From: Yoonia rosea
Lineage (GTDB): Bacteria > Pseudomonadota > Alphaproteobacteria > Rhodobacterales > Rhodobacteraceae
Length of the DNA stretch: 64,000 bases
Direction of reading: 5' to 3'
Assembly (NCBI RefSeq): GCF_900156505.1
Contig: NZ_FTPR01000002.1
Coordinates: 310,001 to 374,000 of the forward strand
Below the pieces are notes generated by a model. It saw only the letters and a program-made list of their open reading frames with translations. It had not been told where the DNA came from and made no database searches. Positions 43,367 through 52,235 of this stretch are shown here, piece by piece. How positions within the stretch are numbered: position 1 is the first letter of the stretch; every line of letters starts with the position of its first letter. A program made the position numbers and the translations under genes.

Positions 43367-44581
43367 TTACCCCTTGCGATTACGTGCTGCCAACAGTTTC
43401 AACCGCAGCGCGTTCAATTGGATGAACCCTTGCGCATCCGTCTGGTCATAAGCGCCCGCATCATCCTCAAAGGTCACATGCGCCTCGGAATAAAGCGACT
43501 GGTCCGACCAACGTGCCACAGTTGTCGCTGATCCCTTATACAACTTCACACGGACTGTGCCCGACACATGCTCCTGGCTCTTGTCGATCAGGGCCTGCAG
43601 CATTTCACGCTCTGGCGAGAACCAGAAACCATTGTAGATCAGTTCCGCATATCGCGGCATGATGCTGTCTTTGAGGTGGCCCGCACCGCTATCCAGCGTA
43701 ATCTGTTCAATCCCGCGATGCGCTTCCAGCAGCACGGTACCGCCGGGCGTCTCGTAAATCCCGCGTGATTTCATCCCGACAAAGCGGTTTTCCACCAGAT
43801 CAAGCCGGCCCACACCATGCTTGCCACCCAGTTCATTCAGTTTGGTCAGGATGGTTGCAGGCGACATGCGCTCACCGTTGATCCCCACGGCGTCTCCGCG
43901 CTCAAATTCGATCTCGACCATCTCCGCAACATCGGGCGCTTCTTCGGGTGCGACTGTCCGCTGGTACACGTAATCCGGCGCCTCAACACCGGGATCTTCC
44001 AGTACTTTCCCTTCAGACGATGTATGCAAAAGGTTTGCATCCACACTGAACGGCGCTTCGCCGCGCTTGTCCTTGGCAACAGGGATCTGGTTCTTCTCGG
44101 CAAACTCCAACAGACGTGTCCGGCTCGTCAAATCCCACTCACGCCAAGGCGCGATCACTTTGATTTCAGGGTTCAACGCATAGGCGGCCAGTTCAAACCG
44201 CACCTGATCATTGCCTTTGCCAGTCGCGCCGTGCGCCACAGCGTCGGCACCTTCAGCGGCCGCAATCTCGACCAGCCGCTTGGAAATCAAAGGGCGGGCA
44301 ATGGATGTACCCAAGAGGTAAAGGCCTTCGTAAAGTGCGTTGGCACGGAACATCGGGAACACAAAGTCGCGCACAAACTCTTCGCGCAGGTCCTCGATGT
44401 AGATCGCAGAGGCACCCATCATCTCGGCCTTGGCGCGCGCTGGCTCCAGTTCCTCACCCTGACCGAGATCGGCGGTAAAGGTCACCACCTCGCAGCCGTA
44501 CTCGGTCTGCAGCCATTTCAGGATGATCGAGGTATCAAGCCCACCGGAATAGGCCAGAACAACTTTTTTCGGAGCGGTCAT
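43367..44581 (-). CDS. argG: Argininosuccinate synthase ArgG
   Basis: Joins citrulline and aspartate with ATP to make argininosuccinate in arginine synthesis. The 404-residue protein has the PP-loop [18 protein letters not shown] at the N-terminus, [52 protein letters not shown] and [20 protein letters not shown] in part. ATG 44581 is used; the first codon of the longer frame (44587) is TTG. argH is not adjacent. Confidence 0.97.
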   Translation of the reverse strand: MTAPKKVVLAYSGGLDTSIILKWLQTEYGCEVVTFTADLGQGEELEPARAKAEMMGASAIYIEDLREEFVRDFVFPMFRANALYEGLYLLGTSIARPLISKRLVEIAAAEGADAVAHGATGKGNDQVRFELAAYALNPEIKVIAPWREWDLTSRTRLLEFAEKNQIPVAKDKRGEAPFSVDANLLHTSSEGKVLEDPGVEAPDYVYQRTVAPEEAPDVAEMVEIEFERGDAVGINGERMSPATILTKLNELGGKHGVGRLDLVENRFVGMKSRGIYETPGGTVLLEAHRGIEQITLDSGAGHLKDSIMPRYAELIYNGFWFSPEREMLQALIDKSQEHVSGTVRVKLYKGSATTVARWSDQSLYSEAHVTFEDDAGAYDQTDAQGFIQLNALRLKLLAARNRKG

Positions 44582-44680
44582 CAGCAAGCGCCTTTACGTC
44601 AATATAAGTTGTCTCGCGCGATAAAGGTTTTTCCTGACAGGGGCAAGAACAGCAACCGGTCCCGTCATTATTGGCCCAAA

Positions 44681-44721
44681 AATATCCTGGGGGAGGTGCG
44701 CAGCACCGGGGGCAAAGCCCC
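44681..44721 (-). repeat. Rhodobacterales-type double-hairpin 3' element
   Basis: Directly after the Nudix stop the minus strand reads GGGGC-TTT-GCCCC, then GGTGC-TGC-GCACC, then CTCCCCCAGGATATTTTTGGG: two adjacent perfect 5-bp hairpins and a conserved-looking tail. From memory, this combination with a CCCCGGGATATTT tail is a recurrent 3'-end element across Rhodobacterales genomes. No second copy was noticed here. It probably ends or protects the Nudix mRNA. Confidence 0.6.
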
Positions 44722-45159
44722 TTAGAACGCAAATCGTGCGACAAAATCCGCATCGCCGTCATTATAAAGCTCTGCCAAAGCCTCCTCGACGGACAACCAC
44801 AGCGCCATATGCCCGGGTTCGGTTGGTGGACCATGGGGTCGTACGGGCCTTGCCAGATAGATATGACACAGCTTTTCGGCCCATAGGTCGTAGTCCGGCA
44901 TAAAGGTGAATCGCCGGAACGCGCCCAGCTTGCGTGGTGCTGCAATGCGCCAGCCTGTTTCCTCAAACACCTCGCGGTGCAGCGCATTCAACGGATGTTC
45001 CCCGGGGTCAATACCGCCGCCGGGCAGTTGTACCTCGAAATGCGGATCGCCCTGATAGGTGCACAGCAGCTTGCCTGCACGCGGTAAAATCGCGTAAACA
45101 CCGGGTCGTAATTTGTAGCGCTGCCCGTTTTGTGGCACCTCGCCATACCGTCTGATCAT
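44722..45159 (-). CDS. Nudix hydrolase
   Basis: A 145-residue Nudix protein. The catalytic box is complete: GGIDPGEHPLNALHREVFEE followed by TGW, fitting G-x5-E-x7-R-E-x2-E-E-x-G. PGVYAILPRAGKLLCTYQG forms the preceding strand pair. Its substrate is a nucleoside diphosphate derivative that cannot be named from sequence. ATG 45159 is preferred to the open extension to 45351, which overlaps hslO antisense. It is divergent from hslO across 76 bp. Confidence 0.88.
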   Translation of the reverse strand: MIRRYGEVPQNGQRYKLRPGVYAILPRAGKLLCTYQGDPHFEVQLPGGGIDPGEHPLNALHREVFEETGWRIAAPRKLGAFRRFTFMPDYDLWAEKLCHIYLARPVRPHGPPTEPGHMALWLSVEEALAELYNDGDADFVARFAF

Positions 45160-45235
45160 AGCTTCACCCTTGGACGCCGCCTTGCCCCACCTATATAGGC
45201 GCGGTATGCCATCCAGAAACCTGTTAGGAAAGACC

Positions 45236-46228
45236 ATGAGCCTCGGCACCAAAATCGCCTGGGACGACACCGTCCTGCCATTCCAACTTGACGCCTCCGA
45301 CATCCGTGGACGGGTGGCGCGGCTTGATGGTGTCTTGGAACAGGTTCTCAAGCAACATAACTACCCTGCCATGATCGAAGGTCTGGTGGCCGAGATGGCT
45401 TTGCTGACCGCTTTGATCGGTCAAACCATGAAACTGCGGTGGAAGCTGTCGTTGCAGGTGCGCGGCGATGGCCCCGCCCGTTTGATCGCGACCGATTACT
45501 ACGGCCCGACCGAGGACGGCGCCCCTGCGCGTATCCGTGCCTATGCGTCCTATGATGCGGAAACACTGGATCAGACGGCTGATCCGTTCAGCCAGATCGG
45601 CAAAGGGTATTTTGCAATCCTGATTGATCAGGGTCAGGATATGGCCCCCTATCAGGGGATCACACCGATTGCTGGTGGCTCACTTTCGGCCTGTGCCGAA
45701 ACCTATTTTGCGCAATCCGAACAACTGCCGACGCGCTTTCAACTGACCCATGGTCTGTCGCAACTGCCCGGTGAAGGAACCCATTGGCGTGCGGGTGGCG
45801 TGATGTTGCAGCATATGCCCAAGGCGTCACCCCATGTGACCGGTGAAGGCGGATCGGGCGAAGATGGCCTGCTGGACGCAACTGATATCTTGGATGCCGA
45901 AGAGGGCGAAAACTGGATTCGTGCCAATGTGCTGTTGGATACGGTAGACGAGATTGAGCTGATCGGCCCAAGCGTTGCGCCCACGGACCTGCTTGTGCGT
46001 TTGTTCCACGAGGAACAGCCGCGTGTCTATGATGCCCAGCCTGTTAAATTCGGCTGTAGCTGTTCCGAAGATGCAGTCCGCCAAAGCCTGTCGATCTATT
46101 CGGCCAAGGATATCGGCACCATGACAACCGAAGAAGGCACCGTAACAGCGGACTGCCAGTTCTGCGGCGCGCATTATACCTTCAAACCTGAAACGCTGGG
46201 GTTTGAAGCCACGGATACCGGTGCCTGA
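45236..46228 (+). CDS. hslO: Redox-regulated chaperone Hsp33
   Basis: Hsp33 is a holdase switched on when oxidation releases zinc from four C-terminal cysteines. They are all present: FGCSCSEDAV (C-x-C) and DCQFCGAHY (C-x2-C), separated by about 30 residues. The N-terminal domain shows LVAEMALLTALIGQTMKLRWK and the GGSLSACAETYFAQSEQLPT core in part. ATG 45236 (330 residues) has AGGA eight bases upstream; the frame is open back to 45170 without support. It heads a long plus-strand run that may be one operon down to the RNA methyltransferase. Confidence 0.94.
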   Translation: MSLGTKIAWDDTVLPFQLDASDIRGRVARLDGVLEQVLKQHNYPAMIEGLVAEMALLTALIGQTMKLRWKLSLQVRGDGPARLIATDYYGPTEDGAPARIRAYASYDAETLDQTADPFSQIGKGYFAILIDQGQDMAPYQGITPIAGGSLSACAETYFAQSEQLPTRFQLTHGLSQLPGEGTHWRAGGVMLQHMPKASPHVTGEGGSGEDGLLDATDILDAEEGENWIRANVLLDTVDEIELIGPSVAPTDLLVRLFHEEQPRVYDAQPVKFGCSCSEDAVRQSLSIYSAKDIGTMTTEEGTVTADCQFCGAHYTFKPETLGFEATDTGA

Positions 46229-46805
46229 TCTACGTAAAAGACTGGAAGACGCGCTTGCACAAGCGGGCAGCGCGTCTTCTGATTTTGACCTGAACGCTGA
46301 TGTGAAAAAACCCGATGCGGTGCTCACGCCTGCGGCCGTTCTGATCGGAATTCGCGCGGAAACAGAGACTGTTATTCTAACGAAGCGCTCGGCGCGGCTG
46401 AAACATCATCCCGGTCAGATTGCCTTTCCTGGCGGCAAACAAGACCCGACTGACGCCACGCTTACTGATGCCGCCCTGCGCGAAGCGCGCGAGGAGATTG
46501 GTCTGCCCCCTGTGATTGTCGATGTTCTGGGTGAACTGCCTCCGCATCAGACCGTCACGGGGTATCAGGTGACCCCGGTTGTTGGCCTCATTGACGGGCA
46601 CTATGATCCTGTGCCGGAGCAGGGCGAAGTGAGCGAGATCTTCGAGGTCCCTCTGGCGCATCTCATTGACCCGCGAAACTACCTGATCGAGGGCCGGCGC
46701 TGGCAAGGTCGCCGCAGGCTCTATTACACCGTACCTTTCGGCCCCTATTATATCTGGGGTGCGACCGCGCGTATCTTGCGCGCCTTTGCCGAGCGGATGA
46801 CATGA
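46221..46805 (+). CDS. CoA pyrophosphatase-type Nudix hydrolase
   Basis: Nudix protein of the NudL/YeaB group, which splits CoA and its derivatives to 4'-phosphopantetheine and 3',5'-ADP. The group signature before the box, LTKRSARLKHHPGQIAFPGG, leads into GGKQDPTDATLTDAALREAR and EEIGLPP, an extended Nudix box. ILRAFAERM closes the fold. Start GTG 46221 gives MPDLRKRLEDAL, as in relatives, and overlaps hslO by 8 bp; TTG 46203 is an alternative. It overlaps cca by ATGA, the Nudix-cca pairing being common in alphaproteobacteria. Confidence 0.87.
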   Translation: MPDLRKRLEDALAQAGSASSDFDLNADVKKPDAVLTPAAVLIGIRAETETVILTKRSARLKHHPGQIAFPGGKQDPTDATLTDAALREAREEIGLPPVIVDVLGELPPHQTVTGYQVTPVVGLIDGHYDPVPEQGEVSEIFEVPLAHLIDPRNYLIEGRRWQGRRRLYYTVPFGPYYIWGATARILRAFAERMT

Positions 46806-47938
46806 CGCGCATTTCCGCATCATGGTTGCACGATGAGGCTGCGCAAAAGGTCTGCGCCTTGCTGACTGACGCGGGCCATCAGGCGTGGTTTGTGGGGGGA
46901 TGTGTCCGCAATGAACTGTTGGGTGCACCTGTGGCGGATCTTGATCTTTCGACAGATGCCTTACCGCAAACCGTGATGACTTTGGCCAAAAAAGCACGGA
47001 TCAAGGCCATTCCCACAGGGATCGACCACGGGACAGTCACTTTGGTTGTCAACGACACCCCGTTCGAGATCACGACGTTTCGCCGCGATGTCGCCACCGA
47101 CGGCCGCCGCGCTGCTGTCGCCTTTTCCGATAACATCAAGGATGATGCGCGGCGTCGCGATTTCACCATGAATGCGCTCTATGCCGCCCCTGATGGCCAG
47201 ATTACCGACCCTTTGGATGGTTTGCCCGATCTTATCGCGCGCCGTGTGCGGTTTATCGAAGATGCCGATCAGCGGATCAAAGAAGACTACCTGCGCATCT
47301 TGCGGTTTTTCAGGTTTTACGCGTGGTATGGGGATGTGAGCGAAGGCCCTGACCGCGATGGACTGGCTGCCTGTGCCGCCAACATCGAGGGCCTACAATC
47401 GCTTTCCGTAGAGCGCATCACCGCCGAGATGCTGAAACTGCTTGGCGCGCCTGATCCTGCACCGGCCTTGGCTGCGATGGCCTCTACCGGGGCCTTGGCG
47501 CAGGTCTTGCCTGGTGCAGAAAGCGGGGCACTGGCCGTGCTTGTGCATCTGGAACAGTCATTTGGTATTGCGCCAGACTGCTTGCGCCGTTTGGCGGTGA
47601 TTGGTGGGCAGCCCGCGCAGGCCCTGCGCCTGTCTAACGCCCAATCCCGCGCGTTGGGTCACATCATCGCCGGTCTGTCGCCGGTTGAAACCGCTTATCG
47701 CCACGGTGAAGCCGCGGGCAGGGATGCCTTACTGGTGCAATCCGCATCATTGGGACAGCCAATCGCCGGCACCGCTCTTGCGGCGATCACCCATGCGGCA
47801 AACCAAGTATTCCCCCTCAAGGCCGCGGATCTGATGCCTGTGGTTTCCGGTCCCGCGCTGGGCAAGGCCCTGCAAGACGCCGAGGCGCGGTGGATCGCCT
47901 CGGGCTTTACCCTCACGAAAGCAGACCTGCTTGGCTGA
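46802..47938 (+). CDS. cca: CCA-adding tRNA nucleotidyltransferase family protein
   Basis: Class II polymerase-beta-type nucleotidyltransferase. The catalytic head has WFVGGCVRNELLGAPVADLD with the two carboxylates in DLDLST, then ITTFRRDVATDGRR, RRRDFTMNALYAAPDG and the neck IKEDYLRILRFFRFYAWYG. These give CTP/ATP selection and tRNA 3'-CCA addition in the family. The 378-residue length and the Ala-rich C-terminal tail fit alphaproteobacterial members. No HD domain is visible. Confidence 0.9.
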   Translation: MTRISASWLHDEAAQKVCALLTDAGHQAWFVGGCVRNELLGAPVADLDLSTDALPQTVMTLAKKARIKAIPTGIDHGTVTLVVNDTPFEITTFRRDVATDGRRAAVAFSDNIKDDARRRDFTMNALYAAPDGQITDPLDGLPDLIARRVRFIEDADQRIKEDYLRILRFFRFYAWYGDVSEGPDRDGLAACAANIEGLQSLSVERITAEMLKLLGAPDPAPALAAMASTGALAQVLPGAESGALAVLVHLEQSFGIAPDCLRRLAVIGGQPAQALRLSNAQSRALGHIIAGLSPVETAYRHGEAAGRDALLVQSASLGQPIAGTALAAITHAANQVFPLKAADLMPVVSGPALGKALQDAEARWIASGFTLTKADLLG

Positions 47939-48512
47939 GTTTCTGCCTCTCATCGGTTTTGTTTTCTTCGGCCTTTTCTCGCCGGGGCCGAATGTGATCT
48001 TGATCACAACCTCCGGCGCGCGTTTCGGGTTTCAACGCACTCTGCCGCATATCATCGGTGTGGCTTTGGGTGTTGGCATTATCGCTGCTGTCACCGGAAT
48101 CGGTATCGGGGCGTTGATCACCACGCACCCTGCGCTTGGTGGAGTGTTGAAGATCATCGCGGGTCTTTGGATCCTGTGGATGGCCTATAACCTGTGGCGT
48201 GCTGATCCGGTGAAACGGCGTGAGTGGGACAGGCCTTTTACCTTCCTTCAGGCGATCCTGTTTCAATGGGTGAACCCCAAGGTCTGGGCTGTTGCGCTCA
48301 GCGCCACCGCTTATGTCGCGACACTGGCGCCTATGCAGCAGGCGCTGACCTTGGCAACAACGTTCTCCTCGCTTAACCTTGGCGTCTGCATTTTTTGGGC
48401 GGTCGCTGGCAGTTTGCTGGCTTATCTGCTGAAAAACCCTGCTGCCTGGCGTATCTTCATGCGCGTTATGGCGCTGGCTTTGGCGGGTTTTTCGGTCCTT
48501 CTTTTTCTCTGA
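47931..48512 (+). CDS. LysE-family amino-acid exporter
   Basis: A 193-residue protein with about six membrane spans. FFGLFSPGPNVILITTSGAR near residues 12-30 is the LysE/RhtB signature (G-x-x-x-P-G-P), followed by FGFQRTLPHIIGVALGVG and LKIIAGLWILWMAYNLWRA. Family members export basic or neutral amino acids; the substrate here is unknown. Translation starts at TTG 47931, overlapping cca by 8 bp. Confidence 0.88.
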   Translation: MAEFLPLIGFVFFGLFSPGPNVILITTSGARFGFQRTLPHIIGVALGVGIIAAVTGIGIGALITTHPALGGVLKIIAGLWILWMAYNLWRADPVKRREWDRPFTFLQAILFQWVNPKVWAVALSATAYVATLAPMQQALTLATTFSSLNLGVCIFWAVAGSLLAYLLKNPAAWRIFMRVMALALAGFSVLLFL

Positions 48513-48558
48513 GATAAGCTTTGCTATAGCGGGGGTCTAACTCAGAAAGGCAGGCCCC

Positions 48559-50406
48559 GTGTTTCGTTGGTTCGAAGGTCTTGTCGATCCCTATGTGCCC
48601 TACAAGGAGAACGACACGCCGCCCAAGCGGCTTTACCCGTTTCTGCGCGCCTACGCAGAGCCGTTCAAAAAGGTGTTCTGGGTCACAGGTATTTCCGCCA
48701 TCATCATCGCGATGATCGAAATCTGGCTGCTGAGCTATCTTGGCCGCCTTGTTGATATCCTTGGCGGTGGCACACCTGCGCAGGTGTGGGCCGAAAGTGG
48801 CGGTGAATTCCTGCTGGTCGCATTCCTGATCCTCACGATCCGTCCCGCCTTTCACATGCTGCAGATCCTGCTGCTGAACAACACGATCCTGCCGAATTTT
48901 GGCACGTTGGTCCGTTGGCGGGCGCACCGCCATGTCTTGCGGCAATCTGTGGGCTGGTTCGAGGATGATTTCGCAGGCCGGATTGCGAACCGCATCATGC
49001 AAACGCCCCCTGCTGCGGGGTCTGTCGTGTTTCAACTGTTCGATGCGCTGACCTTTGCCGTGGCCTATATCATTGGCGCGGCCGTTTTGCTGGGGCAGGC
49101 GGATTTGCGGCTGTTGCTGCCGTTGATGCTCTGGCTTGTGCCCTATCTCTTCCTGCTTCACTGGGTCATCCGCCGCATTACACCTGCCTCTGAGGCGGCG
49201 TCGAATGCGCGCAGTGCGGTAACGGGGCGGGTTGTGGATAGCTACACCAACATTCACGCCGTCAAGATGTTCGCCCACCACGACCGCGAAATTGATTACG
49301 CCAAAGAAGCAATCGAGGAAGCGCGCCGGACCTTCCAGATCGAAATGCGGCTCTATACGCTGATGGACGCGGGTTTGATGCTGCTGAATGGCGTATTGGT
49401 TGTGGGGGTCGTTGGCTGGTCCATCTGGCTCTGGATGCAGGGGATGGCGTCGGTTGGTGTGGTGGCTGTCGCAACCTCGCTTGCGCTGCGCCTGAATTCG
49501 ATGTCGGGCTGGATCATTTGGGCGATGACAGATTTTTTCCGCGAACTGGGCGTGGTGAAGGAGGGGATGCTGACGATCGCGCAACCTGTGACTTTGGTGG
49601 ATCAACCGGATGCCAAGGTATTGGATATTCGGGCCGGCGCAGTCGAGGTCCGCAATCTGTCGCATCACTATGGCAAGAAAACCGGCGGTCTGGATCATGT
49701 GAACCTGTCCATTGCTGCGGGTGAAAAGGTCGGTCTTGTCGGGCAATCCGGTGCCGGAAAATCCACGCTCGTGAAGCTGCTGCTGCGGTTCTACGACGTG
49801 GAGCAGGGCCAGATCCTGATCGACGGGCAGGACATCAAATCCGCCACGCAGGACAGCCTGCGCAGCGCCATCGGCATGGTGCAACAGGATAGTGCGCTTT
49901 TGCATCGCTCGGTGCGCGAGAATATCCTTTATGGCAATCCCGCCGCCACTGAAGAGGCTATGATTACTGCCGCCCAAAAGGCCGAAGCTCATGATTTCAT
50001 TCTTGGTCTGCAAGACAACGAAGGGAATACGGGATATGATGCCCGTGTCGGTGAACGCGGTGTGAAACTTTCGGGTGGACAGCGACAGAGGATCAGCCTT
50101 GCACGGGTTATTCTGAAGGACGCGCCCATCCTGCTCTTGGACGAAGCGACGAGCGCACTAGATAGTGAGGTCGAAGCCGCCATTCAGCAGACACTCTATG
50201 GTATGATGGAAGGCAAGACCGTCATCGCCATCGCACACCGTTTGTCGACGATTGCCCAGATGGACCGGATTATCGTGATGGATCAGGGGCGTATCATCGA
50301 AGACGGCACGCATGACGCGTTGCTGGCGGCAAATGGACAATACGCACGGTTCTGGGCGCGCCAATCAGGGGGCTTTCTGGGACGTGGCGGACAGGAAATA
50401 AAATGA
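48559..50406 (+). CDS. ABC exporter subunit (fused membrane and ATPase domains), first of a pair
   Basis: A 615-residue exporter half: about six membrane spans in residues 30-340, then an ATPase with Walker A LVGQSGAGKSTLVKLLLRFY, Q-loop MVQQDSALLHRSVRENILYG, signature GVKLSGGQRQRISLARVILK, Walker B PILLLDEATSALD and the H-loop histidine IAHRLST. The GTG 48559 start gives MFRWFEGLVDPY. No substrate-binding protein or peptidase domain is present. Its stop overlaps the next, similar half by ATGA, so a heterodimer is likely. Substrate unknown; lipids or drugs are typical of MsbA-like exporters. Confidence 0.9.
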   Translation: MFRWFEGLVDPYVPYKENDTPPKRLYPFLRAYAEPFKKVFWVTGISAIIIAMIEIWLLSYLGRLVDILGGGTPAQVWAESGGEFLLVAFLILTIRPAFHMLQILLLNNTILPNFGTLVRWRAHRHVLRQSVGWFEDDFAGRIANRIMQTPPAAGSVVFQLFDALTFAVAYIIGAAVLLGQADLRLLLPLMLWLVPYLFLLHWVIRRITPASEAASNARSAVTGRVVDSYTNIHAVKMFAHHDREIDYAKEAIEEARRTFQIEMRLYTLMDAGLMLLNGVLVVGVVGWSIWLWMQGMASVGVVAVATSLALRLNSMSGWIIWAMTDFFRELGVVKEGMLTIAQPVTLVDQPDAKVLDIRAGAVEVRNLSHHYGKKTGGLDHVNLSIAAGEKVGLVGQSGAGKSTLVKLLLRFYDVEQGQILIDGQDIKSATQDSLRSAIGMVQQDSALLHRSVRENILYGNPAATEEAMITAAQKAEAHDFILGLQDNEGNTGYDARVGERGVKLSGGQRQRISLARVILKDAPILLLDEATSALDSEVEAAIQQTLYGMMEGKTVIAIAHRLSTIAQMDRIIVMDQGRIIEDGTHDALLAANGQYARFWARQSGGFLGRGGQEIK

Positions 50407-52235
50407 CCCCAGAACGCTGGATCGACCCCTTTGAACCCGCCGAGGGCCCGCCGCCGCAGACGCTGATGGCGTTCTTGCGGTGGTGCCTGAAAGGCAGCAC
50501 AAAAATCACGCTTTGGGCTGGATTAGTGTCTGCTTTGGCAGGCACGCTTGAGGTAGCAACGGCGCTCATGCTGGGGTGGGTCATTGATGCCGCGCTCAAC
50601 TCATCGGGCGAGGGGTATTTTACGGAAAACGTGATCCTGTTGATGGGCGTGACCGCATTCTTCGTCGTTTTGCGCCCCGTTATCCTTGGTATCTCTGGTG
50701 TAATGCAGGCGGTGGTCGTTGGCCCGTCATTGGGCAATCTGATCCTGTCACGCTTGCACCGCCATTCGATTGGCCAGTCGGTGACGTTCTTTGATGATGA
50801 TTTTGCCGGACGCATTGCACAAAAACAGATGCAAGCGGCGCGTGCGACGACCGACCTGATCGTTGATATGATCCATACGGTGGCCTTTGCTTTAGCGTCT
50901 TTGGTCGCCTCGATCATCCTTTTGTTCACAATTGATGCGCGTTCTGCGCTCCTGCTGGCCATCTGGGCAGTGTCCTATATCTGGCTGATCCGCTTTTTCA
51001 TGCCGCGCATCCGTGCACGATCGAAAGCACGTGCCGCTACGAGGGCGATGGTAACGGGGCAGGTCGTTGACACGATTACCAATATCAAGACCGTCAAACT
51101 GTTTGCGCATGACGCCCATGAAGACCGCGCGGCGATTGACGCGATGGAGAATTACTGGGGCACTGCTGTGCGCTATGGCTGGATGTCCGCATCCTTCCGC
51201 TTTTGGCTGATGGCGCTGGGCGGTCTTTTGCCTGTCATTCTGGTCGGCATGACACTCTATTTCTGGAGCTTAGGCACTGCTTCGGCCGGTGATATCGCCG
51301 CCGCCGGTGCGATATCGCTACGGCTTGCGCAGATGACCGGTTGGGTCAGTTTCACCTTAATGGGCATGTACGCAAATGTGGGCGAGGTCGAAGATGCGAT
51401 GATCACGCTCAGCCCTGCACATACGCTGACTGATGCTGAAAACGCGATTGAATTGACTGCGCACAAGGGCGCGATTGCGCTGGAGGATGTGTCATTTACC
51501 TACGGCGGCGGCCCCGGTGGGTTGGATGGCGTGTCTCTCAATGTAGCGCCGGGAGAAAAGCTTGGGTTGGTTGGCGCATCGGGTGCAGGCAAATCAACTT
51601 TGGTCGCATTGTTGCTGCGGCTTTATGATGCCGAGGCAGGCAGGATTGCGATTGATGGCACCGATGTGCGTGACGTGACCCAAGAAAGTCTGCGTCGCCA
51701 GATCGCGATGGTCACGCAGGAAACAGCGATGTTTAACCGCTCAGCCCGCGATAATATCAAATACGGAAAACCCGATGCGACGCAGGACGAAATTGAAGCG
51801 GCAGCAAAGCAGGCCGAGGCGCATGATTTCATCCTGACGCTGAAAGACCATAAAGGGCGCACCGGCTATGATGCGCATTTGGGGGAACGCGGGGTTAAGC
51901 TCTCGGGCGGTCAACGCCAGCGCATTGCCATCGCGCGCGCAATCCTGAAAGACGCACCAATTCTGGTGTTGGACGAGGCGACAAGCGCGCTTGATTCCGA
52001 GGTTGAAGCATCGATTCAGTCAGCGTTAGACTCTATTATGGATCGAAAGACCGTTATTGCGATCGCACACCGCTTGTCCACCTTGGCGCGGATGGACCGG
52101 ATCGTCGTGCTTGACGCAGGTCGCATTGTCGAAGAAGGAACGCATGATGTGCTTTTGGCCCAAGGCGGGCTTTATGCGCGCTATTGGAATCGCCAGTCCG
52201 GTGGGTTCATCAATGTGAAAGATGCGGCGGAATAA
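50403..52235 (+). CDS. ABC exporter subunit, second of a pair
   Basis: A 610-residue homologue of the preceding gene with the same layout. The membrane half includes the shared coupling-helix segment VTGQVVDTITNIKTVKLFAH. The ATPase has Walker A LVGASGAGKSTLVALLLRLY, Q-loop MVTQETAMFNRSARDNIKYG, signature GVKLSGGQRQRIAIARAILK, Walker B PILVLDEATSALD and IAHRLSTLARMDRIVVLD. The Walker B glutamate is present in both partners, so neither site is obviously degenerate. It starts 4 bp inside the first half and is followed without a gap by the methyltransferase gene. Confidence 0.9.
   Translation: MTPERWIDPFEPAEGPPPQTLMAFLRWCLKGSTKITLWAGLVSALAGTLEVATALMLGWVIDAALNSSGEGYFTENVILLMGVTAFFVVLRPVILGISGVMQAVVVGPSLGNLILSRLHRHSIGQSVTFFDDDFAGRIAQKQMQAARATTDLIVDMIHTVAFALASLVASIILLFTIDARSALLLAIWAVSYIWLIRFFMPRIRARSKARAATRAMVTGQVVDTITNIKTVKLFAHDAHEDRAAIDAMENYWGTAVRYGWMSASFRFWLMALGGLLPVILVGMTLYFWSLGTASAGDIAAAGAISLRLAQMTGWVSFTLMGMYANVGEVEDAMITLSPAHTLTDAENAIELTAHKGAIALEDVSFTYGGGPGGLDGVSLNVAPGEKLGLVGASGAGKSTLVALLLRLYDAEAGRIAIDGTDVRDVTQESLRRQIAMVTQETAMFNRSARDNIKYGKPDATQDEIEAAAKQAEAHDFILTLKDHKGRTGYDAHLGERGVKLSGGQRQRIAIARAILKDAPILVLDEATSALDSEVEASIQSALDSIMDRKTVIAIAHRLSTLARMDRIVVLDAGRIVEEGTHDVLLAQGGLYARYWNRQSGGFINVKDAAE

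Noticed and set aside
44588-44680. Riboswitch or attenuator before argG
   Set aside because: No leader peptide, arginine codon run or recognisable aptamer fold could be made out.
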